A stretch of 5,468 nucleotides of DNA from Actinomycetes bacterium (GTDB taxonomy: Bacteria; Actinomycetota; Acidimicrobiia; Acidimicrobiales; RAAP-2). Below the pieces are notes generated by a model. It was given only the letters and a program-made list of their open reading frames with translations, did no database searches and was not told the origin of the DNA. This document shows positions 1 to 5,468 of the stretch, piece by piece. The translations under genes were made by a program, and so were the position numbers. The stretch lies in the NCBI GenBank assembly GCA_025352305.1, contig JANXTQ010000071.1, positions 1 to 5,468 of the forward strand. The letters are read 5' to 3'. Within the stretch, counting starts at the first letter, position 1. Every line of letters starts with the position of its first letter.

Positions 1-452
1 CTGATCGACGAGTCGCTCCAGCGTCGAGCGAGGTACATCATCGACAGGGCCGAAAGGGTCGGCGCCGCAATCAGCGCAACGTTGAGACTGGCCAGTGGAC
101 CAAATATTGCCGTGACAGGCATGAGCACGAGGCCAATTCCCGTAGACGAGGTATTGGATAAGAGATTGATGCCGTGGGGGTAAAACATTGCCGTCGAAAA
201 GAACGGAAACTGCCCATGGCGCAGCGCCACCCAGGGCCACTGCTGGAACCAGGCGAACTGCGCGACGTCCGAACAGGTACACGTTGCCGCACGTGAGAGT
301 GAGGTCGTGATGACGTTAAAAAAAAGTCCGAGGGCGGCGAGCAAATAGAGCGCACCGGCGATGAGTAGTTCGCGGGCACGGCGACCTACATTTGCGGTCG
401 ACGCATCGCCGGGAGCGGTCGCGTCGGGATCAGCGATCGTCGTTGTCGCCAT
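1..452 (-). CDS. Polytopic membrane protein, GT-C glycosyltransferase-like, N-terminal part
   Basis: The reading frame is open from an ATG at 452-450 to the window edge, giving 150 residues with no stop; the C-terminus lies outside. Residues 1-28 are a hydrophilic, Ala/Thr/Asp-rich cytoplasmic tail. Residues about 29-50 form a first membrane segment, followed by an extracytoplasmic loop holding CSDVAQFAWF (Asp62) and FYPHGINLL (90-98). Two more hydrophobic stretches cover about 104-121 and 123-142. A first-loop Asp soon after helix 1, followed by a 'YP.G.NL' element, is the pattern of many actinobacterial GT-C-like proteins that transfer sugars from polyprenyl-phosphate donors; that role is inferred. 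The ATG is chosen because an upstream ATG (492-490) is out of frame and the likely promoter lies just above it; the ribosome binding site is weak (GGCGG, 11 nt away). It diverges from the crotonase gene. It could instead be an unrelated multi-pass membrane protein. Membrane protein: sure; glycosyltransferase: moderate. Confidence 0.72.
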   Translation of the reverse strand, partial: MATTTIADPDATAPGDASTANVGRRARELLIAGALYLLAALGLFFNVITTSLSRAATCTCSDVAQFAWFQQWPWVALRHGQFPFFSTAMFYPHGINLLSNTSSTGIGLVLMPVTAIFGPLASLNVALIAAPTLSALSMMYLARRWSDSSI

Positions 453-464
453 GTCGTACGGTAC

Positions 465-475
465 CGCCAGTGGCG
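465..475. promoter_or_regulatory. Short inverted repeat, possible operator
   Basis: CGCCA-G-TGGCG is a perfect 5-1-5 inverted repeat that lies where the -35 region of the plus-strand promoter would be. A bound dimeric regulator there would block the crotonase promoter and could affect the opposing one. It is short enough to arise by chance, and no regulator gene is in the window. Confidence 0.2.
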
Positions 476-489
476 ACGAGACGAGTGAA

Positions 490-497
490 CATATAAC
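490..497. promoter_or_regulatory. Probable divergent promoter core (TATA element)
   Basis: The 75-bp gap between the divergent membrane-protein and crotonase genes holds one AT-rich core. On the plus strand TATAAC (492-497) matches five of six bases of the -10 consensus and would start a transcript near 504, about 24 nt before the crotonase ATG. On the minus strand TATATG (495-490) overlaps it and could serve the membrane-protein gene. No convincing -35 box is visible for either direction. Shared use of one element is inference. Confidence 0.45.
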
Positions 498-516
498 GTC
501 CTGCAACAACGAGAGC

Positions 517-520
517 GGAG
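517..520 (+). promoter_or_regulatory. Ribosome binding site of the crotonase gene
   Basis: GGAG sits 7 nt before the ATG at 528, at normal Shine-Dalgarno spacing, and supports that start. Confidence 0.7.
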
Positions 521-527
521 AATCCTG

Positions 528-1310
528 ATGTCAAACAGCGAACTGTTAGTGGATCGTTCGGGTGCGGTCGCGGTCTTAACTCTTAATCGACCCGAGAAGC
601 GAAACGCTCTGTCGGCGCAGCTCATGGGCGCCCTCGTAACTGCCGTGGTCGAACTCGACGCGGACAGTTCGGTTCGATGCATGATTCTCACCGGAACCGA
701 TCCCGCCTTCAGCGCCGGCTTCGACCTGCGCAATTTGGGAGCCGAACTCGCCGCTACGCGCACTCTGTCGCGTAGCGACGTGCCCGCGCAGTACGGCCTT
801 CTCGCCTCTCACGACACTCCCCTCATTGGCGCCATCAACGGTCCCGCCGTGACCGGAGGATTAGAACTCGCACTGTGCTGTGACTTTCTCATCGCGTCCG
901 AACGCGCCAGTTTCGCGGACACTCATGGCCGCGTCGGCGTCATGCCCGGTGGCGGAATGTCCATTCGTCTGCCCGCGCTGATTGGAATAGATCGAGCGCG
1001 ACGAATGAGCTTGACGGGTGACTTTCTCGACGCGCCAACAGCACTGTCGTGGGGACTGGTCACGGAAATTACTGCCCACGACGAACTCCTGGGCCGAGCG
1101 CTCGCCGTGGCCGAATCCGTGGCCCAACTTGACCCCGAACCGGTCGCGCAGTTGAGAAAAATGTACGACGAGATTGGCGCACTGAGCGGACCCGACGCGT
1201 GGACGCGTGAACGTCGCTACAACCGAGAGTGGATGAGCGAGCGCTTTAGTTCCGAGCTCCTCGCGCAACGCGCCGATGACATCATGGCGCGTGGATCGAG
1301 TCAGAACTAA
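528..1310 (+). CDS. Enoyl-CoA hydratase/isomerase (crotonase) family protein
   Basis: This is a complete 260-residue protein, the usual size for a single-domain crotonase. These cytoplasmic enzymes act on acyl-CoA thioesters, holding the thioester carbonyl in an oxyanion hole. Visible family marks are NRPEKRNAL (20-28), the first oxyanion loop AFSAGFDL (60-67), the second loop with GPAVTGGLELALCCD (105-119), a FADTHGRVGVMPGG segment (129-142) and a C-terminal helical tail ending in IMARGSSQN. Aligned without gaps to rat mitochondrial crotonase, Glu113 takes the place of catalytic Glu144, but the second catalytic glutamate (Glu164) is replaced by His133. The exact reaction is therefore uncertain: it may hydrate, isomerise or do something else on an unknown acyl-CoA. 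The 'FADTH' form is, from memory, seen in a subgroup of actinobacterial proteins annotated as enoyl-CoA hydratases. The start has a good GGAG site and a TATAAC box upstream; a terminator follows directly. It is monocistronic here, so the neighbours do not indicate a pathway. Confidence 0.93.
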   Translation: MSNSELLVDRSGAVAVLTLNRPEKRNALSAQLMGALVTAVVELDADSSVRCMILTGTDPAFSAGFDLRNLGAELAATRTLSRSDVPAQYGLLASHDTPLIGAINGPAVTGGLELALCCDFLIASERASFADTHGRVGVMPGGGMSIRLPALIGIDRARRMSLTGDFLDAPTALSWGLVTEITAHDELLGRALAVAESVAQLDPEPVAQLRKMYDEIGALSGPDAWTRERRYNREWMSERFSSELLAQRADDIMARGSSQN

Positions 1311-1341
1311 AAAGTGCCGCCTCTTTCGAAGCGGCACTTTT
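1310..1341. terminator. Bidirectional intrinsic terminator between convergent genes
   Basis: AAAAGTGCCGC (1310-1320) and GCGGCACTTTT (1331-1341) form a perfect 11-bp stem with a 10-nt loop. Read on the plus strand the stem runs into four T residues; on the minus strand it runs into five (1313-1309). It begins at the last base of the crotonase stop codon and lies 18 bp beyond the sedolisin stop, so it fits as terminator for both genes. Confidence 0.88.
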
Positions 1342-1359
1342 CAGCTGAACGCGACAACG

Positions 1360-4300
1360 TTAGGTGTACTGCTCGTAGGCGCTGAGCGTCGAAGCCGTCG
1401 TTCCGTGATCGGTCTGAACAAAGATCGTAAACAATCCAACTTGGTGTAGGAACGACGCTGGAACCGTAATGCTCAAGGTGTAATCAGTTCCCGATACCAA
1501 AGTGTTCAAAATCGTCGCTTGCTGCGTGCCAACGAACACGGACAACGAATTGGGGTCACCCAAGTTGATGCCCGTCAGTAACATTGTGCAGCCACCATCA
1601 CTCGAACAGACGGAGTCGCTCGTTGCCGTGAGTGCGGCGCCGCCGGGGTAGATCACTACCACGTTGGACGTCGAGTAGGCCAAGGTCTGAAACGGTTGGG
1701 GTGTTCCGCGCAGCGGGATGTTGTACAGACCGGAGTCGGTGGAGCTATTGCCCACGAAAACGACATAACTCGCCGGAGTCAAGCTCGGTGAGGTGACCGT
1801 GATCTGAGTAGATGAGTCAATCGTGAAGTTTTTCAAGACCTGGGTCGACGGCATGCCGAACGGCGAACTAAACAGCACGTACTGAACGTGCGTAAATCCG
1901 AGACCCGTTATCACTAACGACGTTCCACCGGCCGACGGCAGTACGTGCGTCGAGATCGACAAAATCTTGGGCACCGCGGCAAACAGCAGGGACTTGCTGG
2001 CGGAGGTTCCGCCCAAAGTATTAACCGAGAACGGTTGACTGTCGCCACTCGGAGTCGGATTAGCGTCCGGCGCAGTGAACATATAGAACCCGGAGTACGT
2101 CACGTCGATCACGTTGGCAATCTGCACCTGAGCCGCGCCCGCGCCCTGAAGAGCGTCGTTCAAGGTGAGGTAGTTAAAGCCCGTGCCTTGGACGAACACT
2201 TGGTCTCCGCCGTAGGGGCTGAGGGTACTTCCGCCGCCAAAGTTGAACACGGTGAGTTTGGAGATTGTCGGAGCTGCCTGATAGTCGTACTCCGTCAAAG
2301 TCGGAAATATTTCGCACTTACAGTTCGGCGAGGGCGTCGGAATTCCGAGGTTGTTGTACGTGAGGTAACCCTGCAGCGGACGAAGTGGGGCCACAACGGC
2401 CGACGAACCAAACGCGGTCGTTACAACCACGCTCGTCTGGCAGAGACCACTCGTTGCGCTGTGACTATTCGCTAAGCAGCTAGCCCCGCCCGACGCCGGG
2501 GCCACGGCCACAATCATCGAGTCGCTCTTGATGGTGAAGCTGGGTGACGCCACCCCACCAAAGGTCACCGACGACGCTCCGGTGTAGCCCGTGTTGTAGC
2601 CAGCGAAACCTGTGCCGTAAATCGTGACGAGGTTGCCTCCCGCCAGTGGGCCTCCGGAGGGTCCAACAGACAGTACGACCGGCTTCTTACGATTCGCTCC
2701 AGCGGACTGGTAGGAGAACTTTCCACCCACGGCTACGTGACCCGAAGAAAAGGTGACGGCCACGAGGGAGTCAGCTATCGACGAGTGCGTGCTCGACGAC
2801 AGATTCGCCGACTGCGCAGGCGCAGTGTGCGCGCTCAGCGTGGTGGCGTTAAGCACCGTGAAGTTTGCGGCGGGAACTTCACCAAATGCCACGCCCGTCA
2901 CGTTGACCGTCGAGCCCGTCATAAATCCGGTACCCGTTACGGTGACGTTGGTACCACCGTTGGCGGATCCCACGGTGGGCAGAACGCGAGTGAGCGCGCT
3001 GGTCGTTGCGTTGTTGGCGGCGTTGCACAGGGCCTGTGCGAGGCCGGTTCCGCCGTTGCCACTCAGGTTGGGTGAACCAAATCCACTCGCGGCGTCGTAA
3101 CCCGACACGGCCGCGTAGGCACCGCCGTTAATGGAGAACACGTCGTTGTTACCCGCCGTGACGTCATTGAAGGCCGTGGCCGCGGCACCCGCGTTGCCTC
3201 CCACTTCATAGAGCAACGGAGAAACAAAACCCACTCCGTTTGCCGTAGCGCTATTCGAGGCGCAGGTCGACGACGCATTGACCTCGGCCAACATGGCGGC
3301 CCAGATGGGAGCCGCCGACGAAGTTCCACCAATGGTGTACCAACCGCCGCCGTAATTGATGGTGATTCCAGTGAACTCGTCGGCGAATGCCGAGACGTCC
3401 GGAGTGACGCGACACGCAGAAGTTCCTTGTCCACACGAACTCGGACCCGCCGCAGTAACGACGGAACCGACGTTGTGCTGCCACGGAGTCATTGGCCACA
3501 GGCTGGAGACTCCACCACCACCCGCACCTCCGGTCGCTCCGTCGTTCCACACCTGCTCACTGGGCGGATTGGACACGGTGACCGCCGTTGTTCCGCCCAC
3601 CGAAACCACGTAGGGCTGGCTAGCGGGATCGTCAACAGAAAGATTCGGAGCAACGGGGTACGATCCGTGGCCCGCGCAGTCGTCGGCGCCATTGTCCCCG
3701 GCCGCCGCAAAGACGCTTTGGCCCTGGGCGGCCGCCTGCTCGAAGAGCAGGTGCTCCACGTCCAAACTGCCGGGGCTATAGGCCGCGGCCGCGGCCTCGC
3801 ACAGACCCCACGACGTCGTGACGACCTTGGCGGTGTCGTCAGAGACAATTCGCGCGTACGCGTCGAGAGCGCCGCTGGTTGTATTGGGTGCTTGGTACAC
3901 GACAATGTGCGCACTCGGAGCGAGTGCGGAGACGTTTTGAATATCGAGGGCCGATTCGCCACTGCCGAGTCCGGTTCCGGGTCCGCCGTCGACGTTGACC
4001 GTTGAAACGTTGGAGCTGTGATCAGCTCCGAAGTAGCACTGGTCAAAGGCCGCGACGTCCGAGATAGCAAACGGCTCCAGTTCGTAAATCGCGACCGTCT
4101 GGCCCGACGCGAAGTCGCCGGCGCTATAGAGACCCGAAACGCCGTAGGCGTTGGCGACTTGGTCGTCGGTGATTCCGCCGAATCCTTGAGTCGTTGCGCT
4201 CACGGCGGACGAGCACGCGCCCGGTGCGCCACCGGGAACATTGTTGTGGACGCTGAAGCTACGTCCCGGCAGTGCGGTGTTGGGCCAACGAATGTGGCTG

Positions 4301-4908
4301 AGACGCTTCTGCGGCAGATGACCCTTCGTGGTACTCGAGGAGTGAACCAAATTGTTGAGTCCAACGACGCCGAGCACGACACGTGCGAGCGCGGACGGCA
4401 TCAGTAGCGGACGAACAACACCCGTACCGAGTGATCCGTCGGCCAAACGAAATGACTCGAGCGACGTGTGAAACGCCGCGTTAATGGTGCCAGCTGAACC
4501 GCGTGTGCGCAGTTCCAGGCCGTCCACGAGCTGGCCCGTTTGCAGCCCGTCTGCTCGAAGCGCGGCGCGCAGCGTGGCGAGAGACGTTGGCGATGCACCG
4601 AATCGGTGGGCGAACTCACCTCGGGTGAGATAGTGACCGTACGTGGCCGAATGAGTGTTGGTCACGCCGGCGGCGTAGCGCGCCAAGCCCGCGGAGTTAG
4701 AAGAGCGTAGATAGACGGAGAAGTTCACGGTACGTGTCGCGCTGAGCGAACCGAGAGCTCGAGCACCGCTCGGAGCGTGCACGGCCGGCGAGATCACGCT
4801 CATCTTCGGTGCCAGCGCACCAGCGGCCGATACCGACAACGTGGTGAGCGCAAAGGACGTTGACGCCAGGGCGACAAAGACCGTTCGAATACGGCGGGAC
4901 TGGAGCAT
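1360..4908 (-). CDS. Secreted S53 family peptidase (sedolisin/kumamolisin type) with C-terminal TIG-like domains
   Basis: This 1182-residue preproprotein belongs to the sedolisins, serine-carboxyl endopeptidases usually active at acid pH. A signal peptide covers about 1-33 (basic SRRIR, hydrophobic core, likely cleavage after ALA33 or VSA28). A pro-kumamolisin activation domain spans about 55-190, including YLTRGEFAHRFGAS (93-106). The catalytic domain spans about 232-628: Glu318 and Asp322 in GESALD, oxyanion Asp405 in AAAGDNG, and nucleophile Ser530 in GGTSSAAP. The spacing resembles kumamolisin (E78, D82, D164, S278). Probable calcium ligands are Asp582 (FNDVTAGNN) and Asp605 (GYDAASGFGSPN). 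From about 640 to the end run four to five TIG/IPT-like beta-sandwich repeats. No C-terminal membrane anchor or sorting signal is visible, so it is probably released. The 14 cysteines suit an exported protein. The start has a GAGAGG site 7 nt upstream. It converges on the crotonase gene and diverges from the DUF2855 gene; the substrate is unknown. Confidence 0.95.
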   Translation of the reverse strand: MLQSRRIRTVFVALASTSFALTTLSVSAAGALAPKMSVISPAVHAPSGARALGSLSATRTVNFSVYLRSSNSAGLARYAAGVTNTHSATYGHYLTRGEFAHRFGASPTSLATLRAALRADGLQTGQLVDGLELRTRGSAGTINAAFHTSLESFRLADGSLGTGVVRPLLMPSALARVVLGVVGLNNLVHSSSTTKGHLPQKRLSHIRWPNTALPGRSFSVHNNVPGGAPGACSSAVSATTQGFGGITDDQVANAYGVSGLYSAGDFASGQTVAIYELEPFAISDVAAFDQCYFGADHSSNVSTVNVDGGPGTGLGSGESALDIQNVSALAPSAHIVVYQAPNTTSGALDAYARIVSDDTAKVVTTSWGLCEAAAAAYSPGSLDVEHLLFEQAAAQGQSVFAAAGDNGADDCAGHGSYPVAPNLSVDDPASQPYVVSVGGTTAVTVSNPPSEQVWNDGATGGAGGGGVSSLWPMTPWQHNVGSVVTAAGPSSCGQGTSACRVTPDVSAFADEFTGITINYGGGWYTIGGTSSAAPIWAAMLAEVNASSTCASNSATANGVGFVSPLLYEVGGNAGAAATAFNDVTAGNNDVFSINGGAYAAVSGYDAASGFGSPNLSGNGGTGLAQALCNAANNATTSALTRVLPTVGSANGGTNVTVTGTGFMTGSTVNVTGVAFGEVPAANFTVLNATTLSAHTAPAQSANLSSSTHSSIADSLVAVTFSSGHVAVGGKFSYQSAGANRKKPVVLSVGPSGGPLAGGNLVTIYGTGFAGYNTGYTGASSVTFGGVASPSFTIKSDSMIVAVAPASGGASCLANSHSATSGLCQTSVVVTTAFGSSAVVAPLRPLQGYLTYNNLGIPTPSPNCKCEIFPTLTEYDYQAAPTISKLTVFNFGGGSTLSPYGGDQVFVQGTGFNYLTLNDALQGAGAAQVQIANVIDVTYSGFYMFTAPDANPTPSGDSQPFSVNTLGGTSASKSLLFAAVPKILSISTHVLPSAGGTSLVITGLGFTHVQYVLFSSPFGMPSTQVLKNFTIDSSTQITVTSPSLTPASYVVFVGNSSTDSGLYNIPLRGTPQPFQTLAYSTSNVVVIYPGGAALTATSDSVCSSDGGCTMLLTGINLGDPNSLSVFVGTQQATILNTLVSGTDYTLSITVPASFLHQVGLFTIFVQTDHGTTASTLSAYEQYT
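1363..2991 (-). repeat. Array of TIG/IPT-like domain repeats in the sedolisin C-terminus
   Basis: The protein segment 640-1182 repeats a beta-sandwich unit of about 100 residues. Each unit opens with a hydrophobic strand, a Gly-rich turn and a G.GF-type motif: VTVTGTGF (655-662), VTIYGTGF (761-768), VFVQGTGF (904-911), LVITGLGF (998-1005), and a weaker LLTGINLG (1110-1117). The first four starts are clear; the fifth unit is degenerate. Such domains usually act as spacers or as protein- or carbohydrate-binding modules. The repeats have diverged and show no obvious DNA-level identity, so they are old duplications. Confidence 0.72.
3780..3797. repeat. 18-bp perfect GC palindrome inside the sedolisin gene
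   Basis: AGGCCGCGGCCGCGGCCT is self-complementary over all 18 bases. On the minus strand it encodes the five-alanine run at residues 372-376 of the catalytic domain. The alternating GCC/GCG codons explain the symmetry, so it is most likely a by-product of coding rather than a control site. Confidence 0.6.
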
Positions 4909-4915
4909 GGCGACA

Positions 4916-4921
4916 CCTCTC
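4916..4921 (-). promoter_or_regulatory. Ribosome binding site of the sedolisin gene
   Basis: On the minus strand GAGAGG lies 7 nt before the ATG at 4908-4906. It is a good Shine-Dalgarno match and fixes the start, which also gives a proper signal peptide. Confidence 0.75.
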
Positions 4922-4931
4922 GTAAATACGA
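4920..4931. promoter_or_regulatory. Inverted repeat touching the sedolisin ribosome binding site
   Basis: TCGTA-AA-TACGA is a perfect 5-2-5 inverted repeat just upstream of the sedolisin Shine-Dalgarno site and shares two bases with it. It could be a small operator. As RNA the two-base loop is too tight to keep all five pairs, so a protein-binding role is likelier if it has any. A possible actinobacterial-type -10 (TAGGTT, minus strand, 4946-4941) lies upstream without a clear -35. Confidence 0.22.
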
Positions 4932-5012
4932 TTCACCGCAACCTAACACCGCATTTGCTCAGCCCGAGGAGTTCATTTCGCTGCAAAGTGCACCGTGCTC
5001 GGACGGGAACAT

Positions 5013-5024
5013 CGTGAATTCACG
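5013..5024. promoter_or_regulatory. 12-bp perfect palindrome, candidate operator in divergent intergenic region
   Basis: CGTGAATTCACG is self-complementary over 12 bases and lies near the midpoint of the 212-bp gap between the divergent sedolisin and DUF2855 genes, about 100 bp from each start. The hexamer GGGAAC occurs at 5005-5010 and again at 5024-5029, flanking it as a direct repeat. This is the form expected for a dimeric helix-turn-helix regulator site. No regulator gene is nearby, so the assignment is inference. The rest of the gap shows only a GC-rich 5-bp stem (5040-5044 with 5052-5056) and no gene I can support. Confidence 0.35.
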
Positions 5025-5109
5025 GGAACGCAGAACCTGCGCGCGATGAGTGCGCGTGGCCGCATCGCGGCGTCGAAAATTCAGTCCCCGAACAGTGCGC
5101 TCGGCGACA

Positions 5110-5115
5110 TACATT
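5110..5115 (+). promoter_or_regulatory. Possible -10 element for a leaderless DUF2855 transcript
   Basis: TACATT fits the actinobacterial TANNNT pattern and matches four of six consensus bases. Its last base lies 5 nt before the ATG at 5121, which puts the transcription start at or within a base or two of the start codon. No Shine-Dalgarno sequence precedes this gene, as expected for a leaderless mRNA. No good -35 box is visible. Confidence 0.4.
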
Positions 5116-5120
5116 GAACT

Positions 5121-5468
5121 ATGGATATTGAAATTCGCAAAGATGATCTTCGCGTTACGCGCCACCAGGATCGAGCTTCGCTCGCACTCGACGTGGGCCA
5201 GGTGCGACTGGAGTTGGAGAGTTTCGGACTGTCGGCGAACAACATCACTTACGCCGTTATGGGCGATCTCATGAACTACTGGAGCTTTTTTCCAGTGCGC
5301 GATGAGGAGTCTCGCGACGAATGGGGCCAGATGCCGGTATGGGGACTCGGCACCGTGAGCGAAAGTCGAACGCCGCAGGTCACTGTGGGACAGCGCGTTT
5401 TTGGATACTTTGCTTTTTCTAGTGAGCTCATCGTCACGCCGGGTCGACACGACGAGAGCGGCTTTTCC
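5121..5468 (+). CDS. DUF2855 family protein, N-terminal part
   Basis: An open frame of exactly 116 codons runs from the ATG at 5121 to the window end; the remainder lies outside. It resembles DUF2855 proteins, which look distantly like medium-chain dehydrogenases/reductases but have no established reaction. Recognised elements are the opening RKDDLRVTR (6-14), SANNITYAVMGD (39-50), the aromatic NYWSFFP (53-59), MPVWGLGTV (73-81), GQRVFGYF (93-100) and a following LIVTPGR (105-111). An in-frame TGA at 5115-5117 rules out a longer N-terminus. No ribosome binding site precedes the start, and a TACATT box 5 nt upstream suggests leaderless translation. It is transcribed divergently from the sedolisin gene. 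Family recognition is from memory of the conserved pattern; the function is unknown, and enzymatic oxidoreductase activity would be a guess. Confidence 0.83.
   Translation, partial: MDIEIRKDDLRVTRHQDRASLALDVGQVRLELESFGLSANNITYAVMGDLMNYWSFFPVRDEESRDEWGQMPVWGLGTVSESRTPQVTVGQRVFGYFAFSSELIVTPGRHDESGFS

Noticed and set aside
71..379. A 102-codon minus-strand frame at the left end
   Set aside because: It is Ser/Arg/Pro-rich and lies in another phase over the membrane-protein frame, which has proper membrane segments and a conserved loop.
861..1337. A 158-codon minus-strand frame opposite the crotonase gene
   Set aside because: It overlaps conserved crotonase motifs, runs through the terminator stem and has no recognisable product.
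1945..4407. Several plus-strand open frames of 85-192 codons (for example 1945-2475, 3427-4005, 4018-4407) opposite the sedolisin gene
   Set aside because: They are Arg/Gly/Val-rich antisense frames with no recognisable domain, and the minus-strand frame is unmistakably S53 across the same bases.
4882..4908. Twin-arginine signal in the sedolisin N-terminus (SRRIRTV)
   Set aside because: The two arginines are not followed by the expected hydrophobic F-L pair (R-T here), so a general Sec signal peptide is the better reading.
4959..5450. A 163-codon minus-strand frame across the intergenic region and the DUF2855 gene
   Set aside because: Its overlap with conserved DUF2855 motifs and the lack of protein-like features mark it as a shadow.
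1..5468. A novel multi-gene system, CRISPR array, RNA gene or mobile element
   Set aside because: All genes alternate in orientation, each belongs to a known family, and I saw no spaced direct repeats, tRNA-like folds, transposase motifs or terminal inverted repeats.

Overview
The window reads as a moderately GC-rich bacterial chromosome segment, most likely from an actinobacterium. Clues are a mycobacterial-style crotonase, TANNNT-type -10 elements, a gene with no visible ribosome binding site that is probably read from a leaderless mRNA, and a secreted sedolisin. TTA leucine codons occur three times in the crotonase, so this is not a very high-GC Streptomyces-like genome. An Acidimicrobiia-like lineage fits, but that is inference and needs a database search.

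Layout: (1) 1-452, minus strand, the N-terminal 150 residues of a polytopic membrane protein resembling GT-C glycosyltransferases, cut by the window edge. (2) 453-527, a short divergent promoter region with a TATA core. (3) 528-1310, plus strand, a complete enoyl-CoA hydratase/isomerase family protein. (4) 1310-1341, a strong hairpin terminator that serves both converging genes. (5) 1360-4908, minus strand, a complete 1182-residue secreted S53 peptidase (sedolisin/kumamolisin type) with signal peptide, activation propeptide, catalytic domain and a long C-terminal array of TIG/IPT-like domains. (6) 4909-5120, a 212-bp divergent intergenic region with a 12-bp perfect palindrome near its midpoint. 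(7) 5121-5468, plus strand, the first 116 residues of a DUF2855 family protein, cut by the window edge.

The four genes alternate in orientation, so none forms an operon with another here, and no shared pathway is evident. The crotonase acts on acyl-CoA thioesters in the cytoplasm, the sedolisin is exported, the membrane protein probably acts in envelope glycosylation, and the DUF2855 protein has no assigned function. I see no CRISPR array, RNA gene, insertion sequence, phage gene, toxin-antitoxin pair or defence locus. This is an ordinary chromosomal region and I do not claim a new system. The points most worth a second look are the sedolisin's architecture, the crotonase active-site substitution, and the two divergent control regions.
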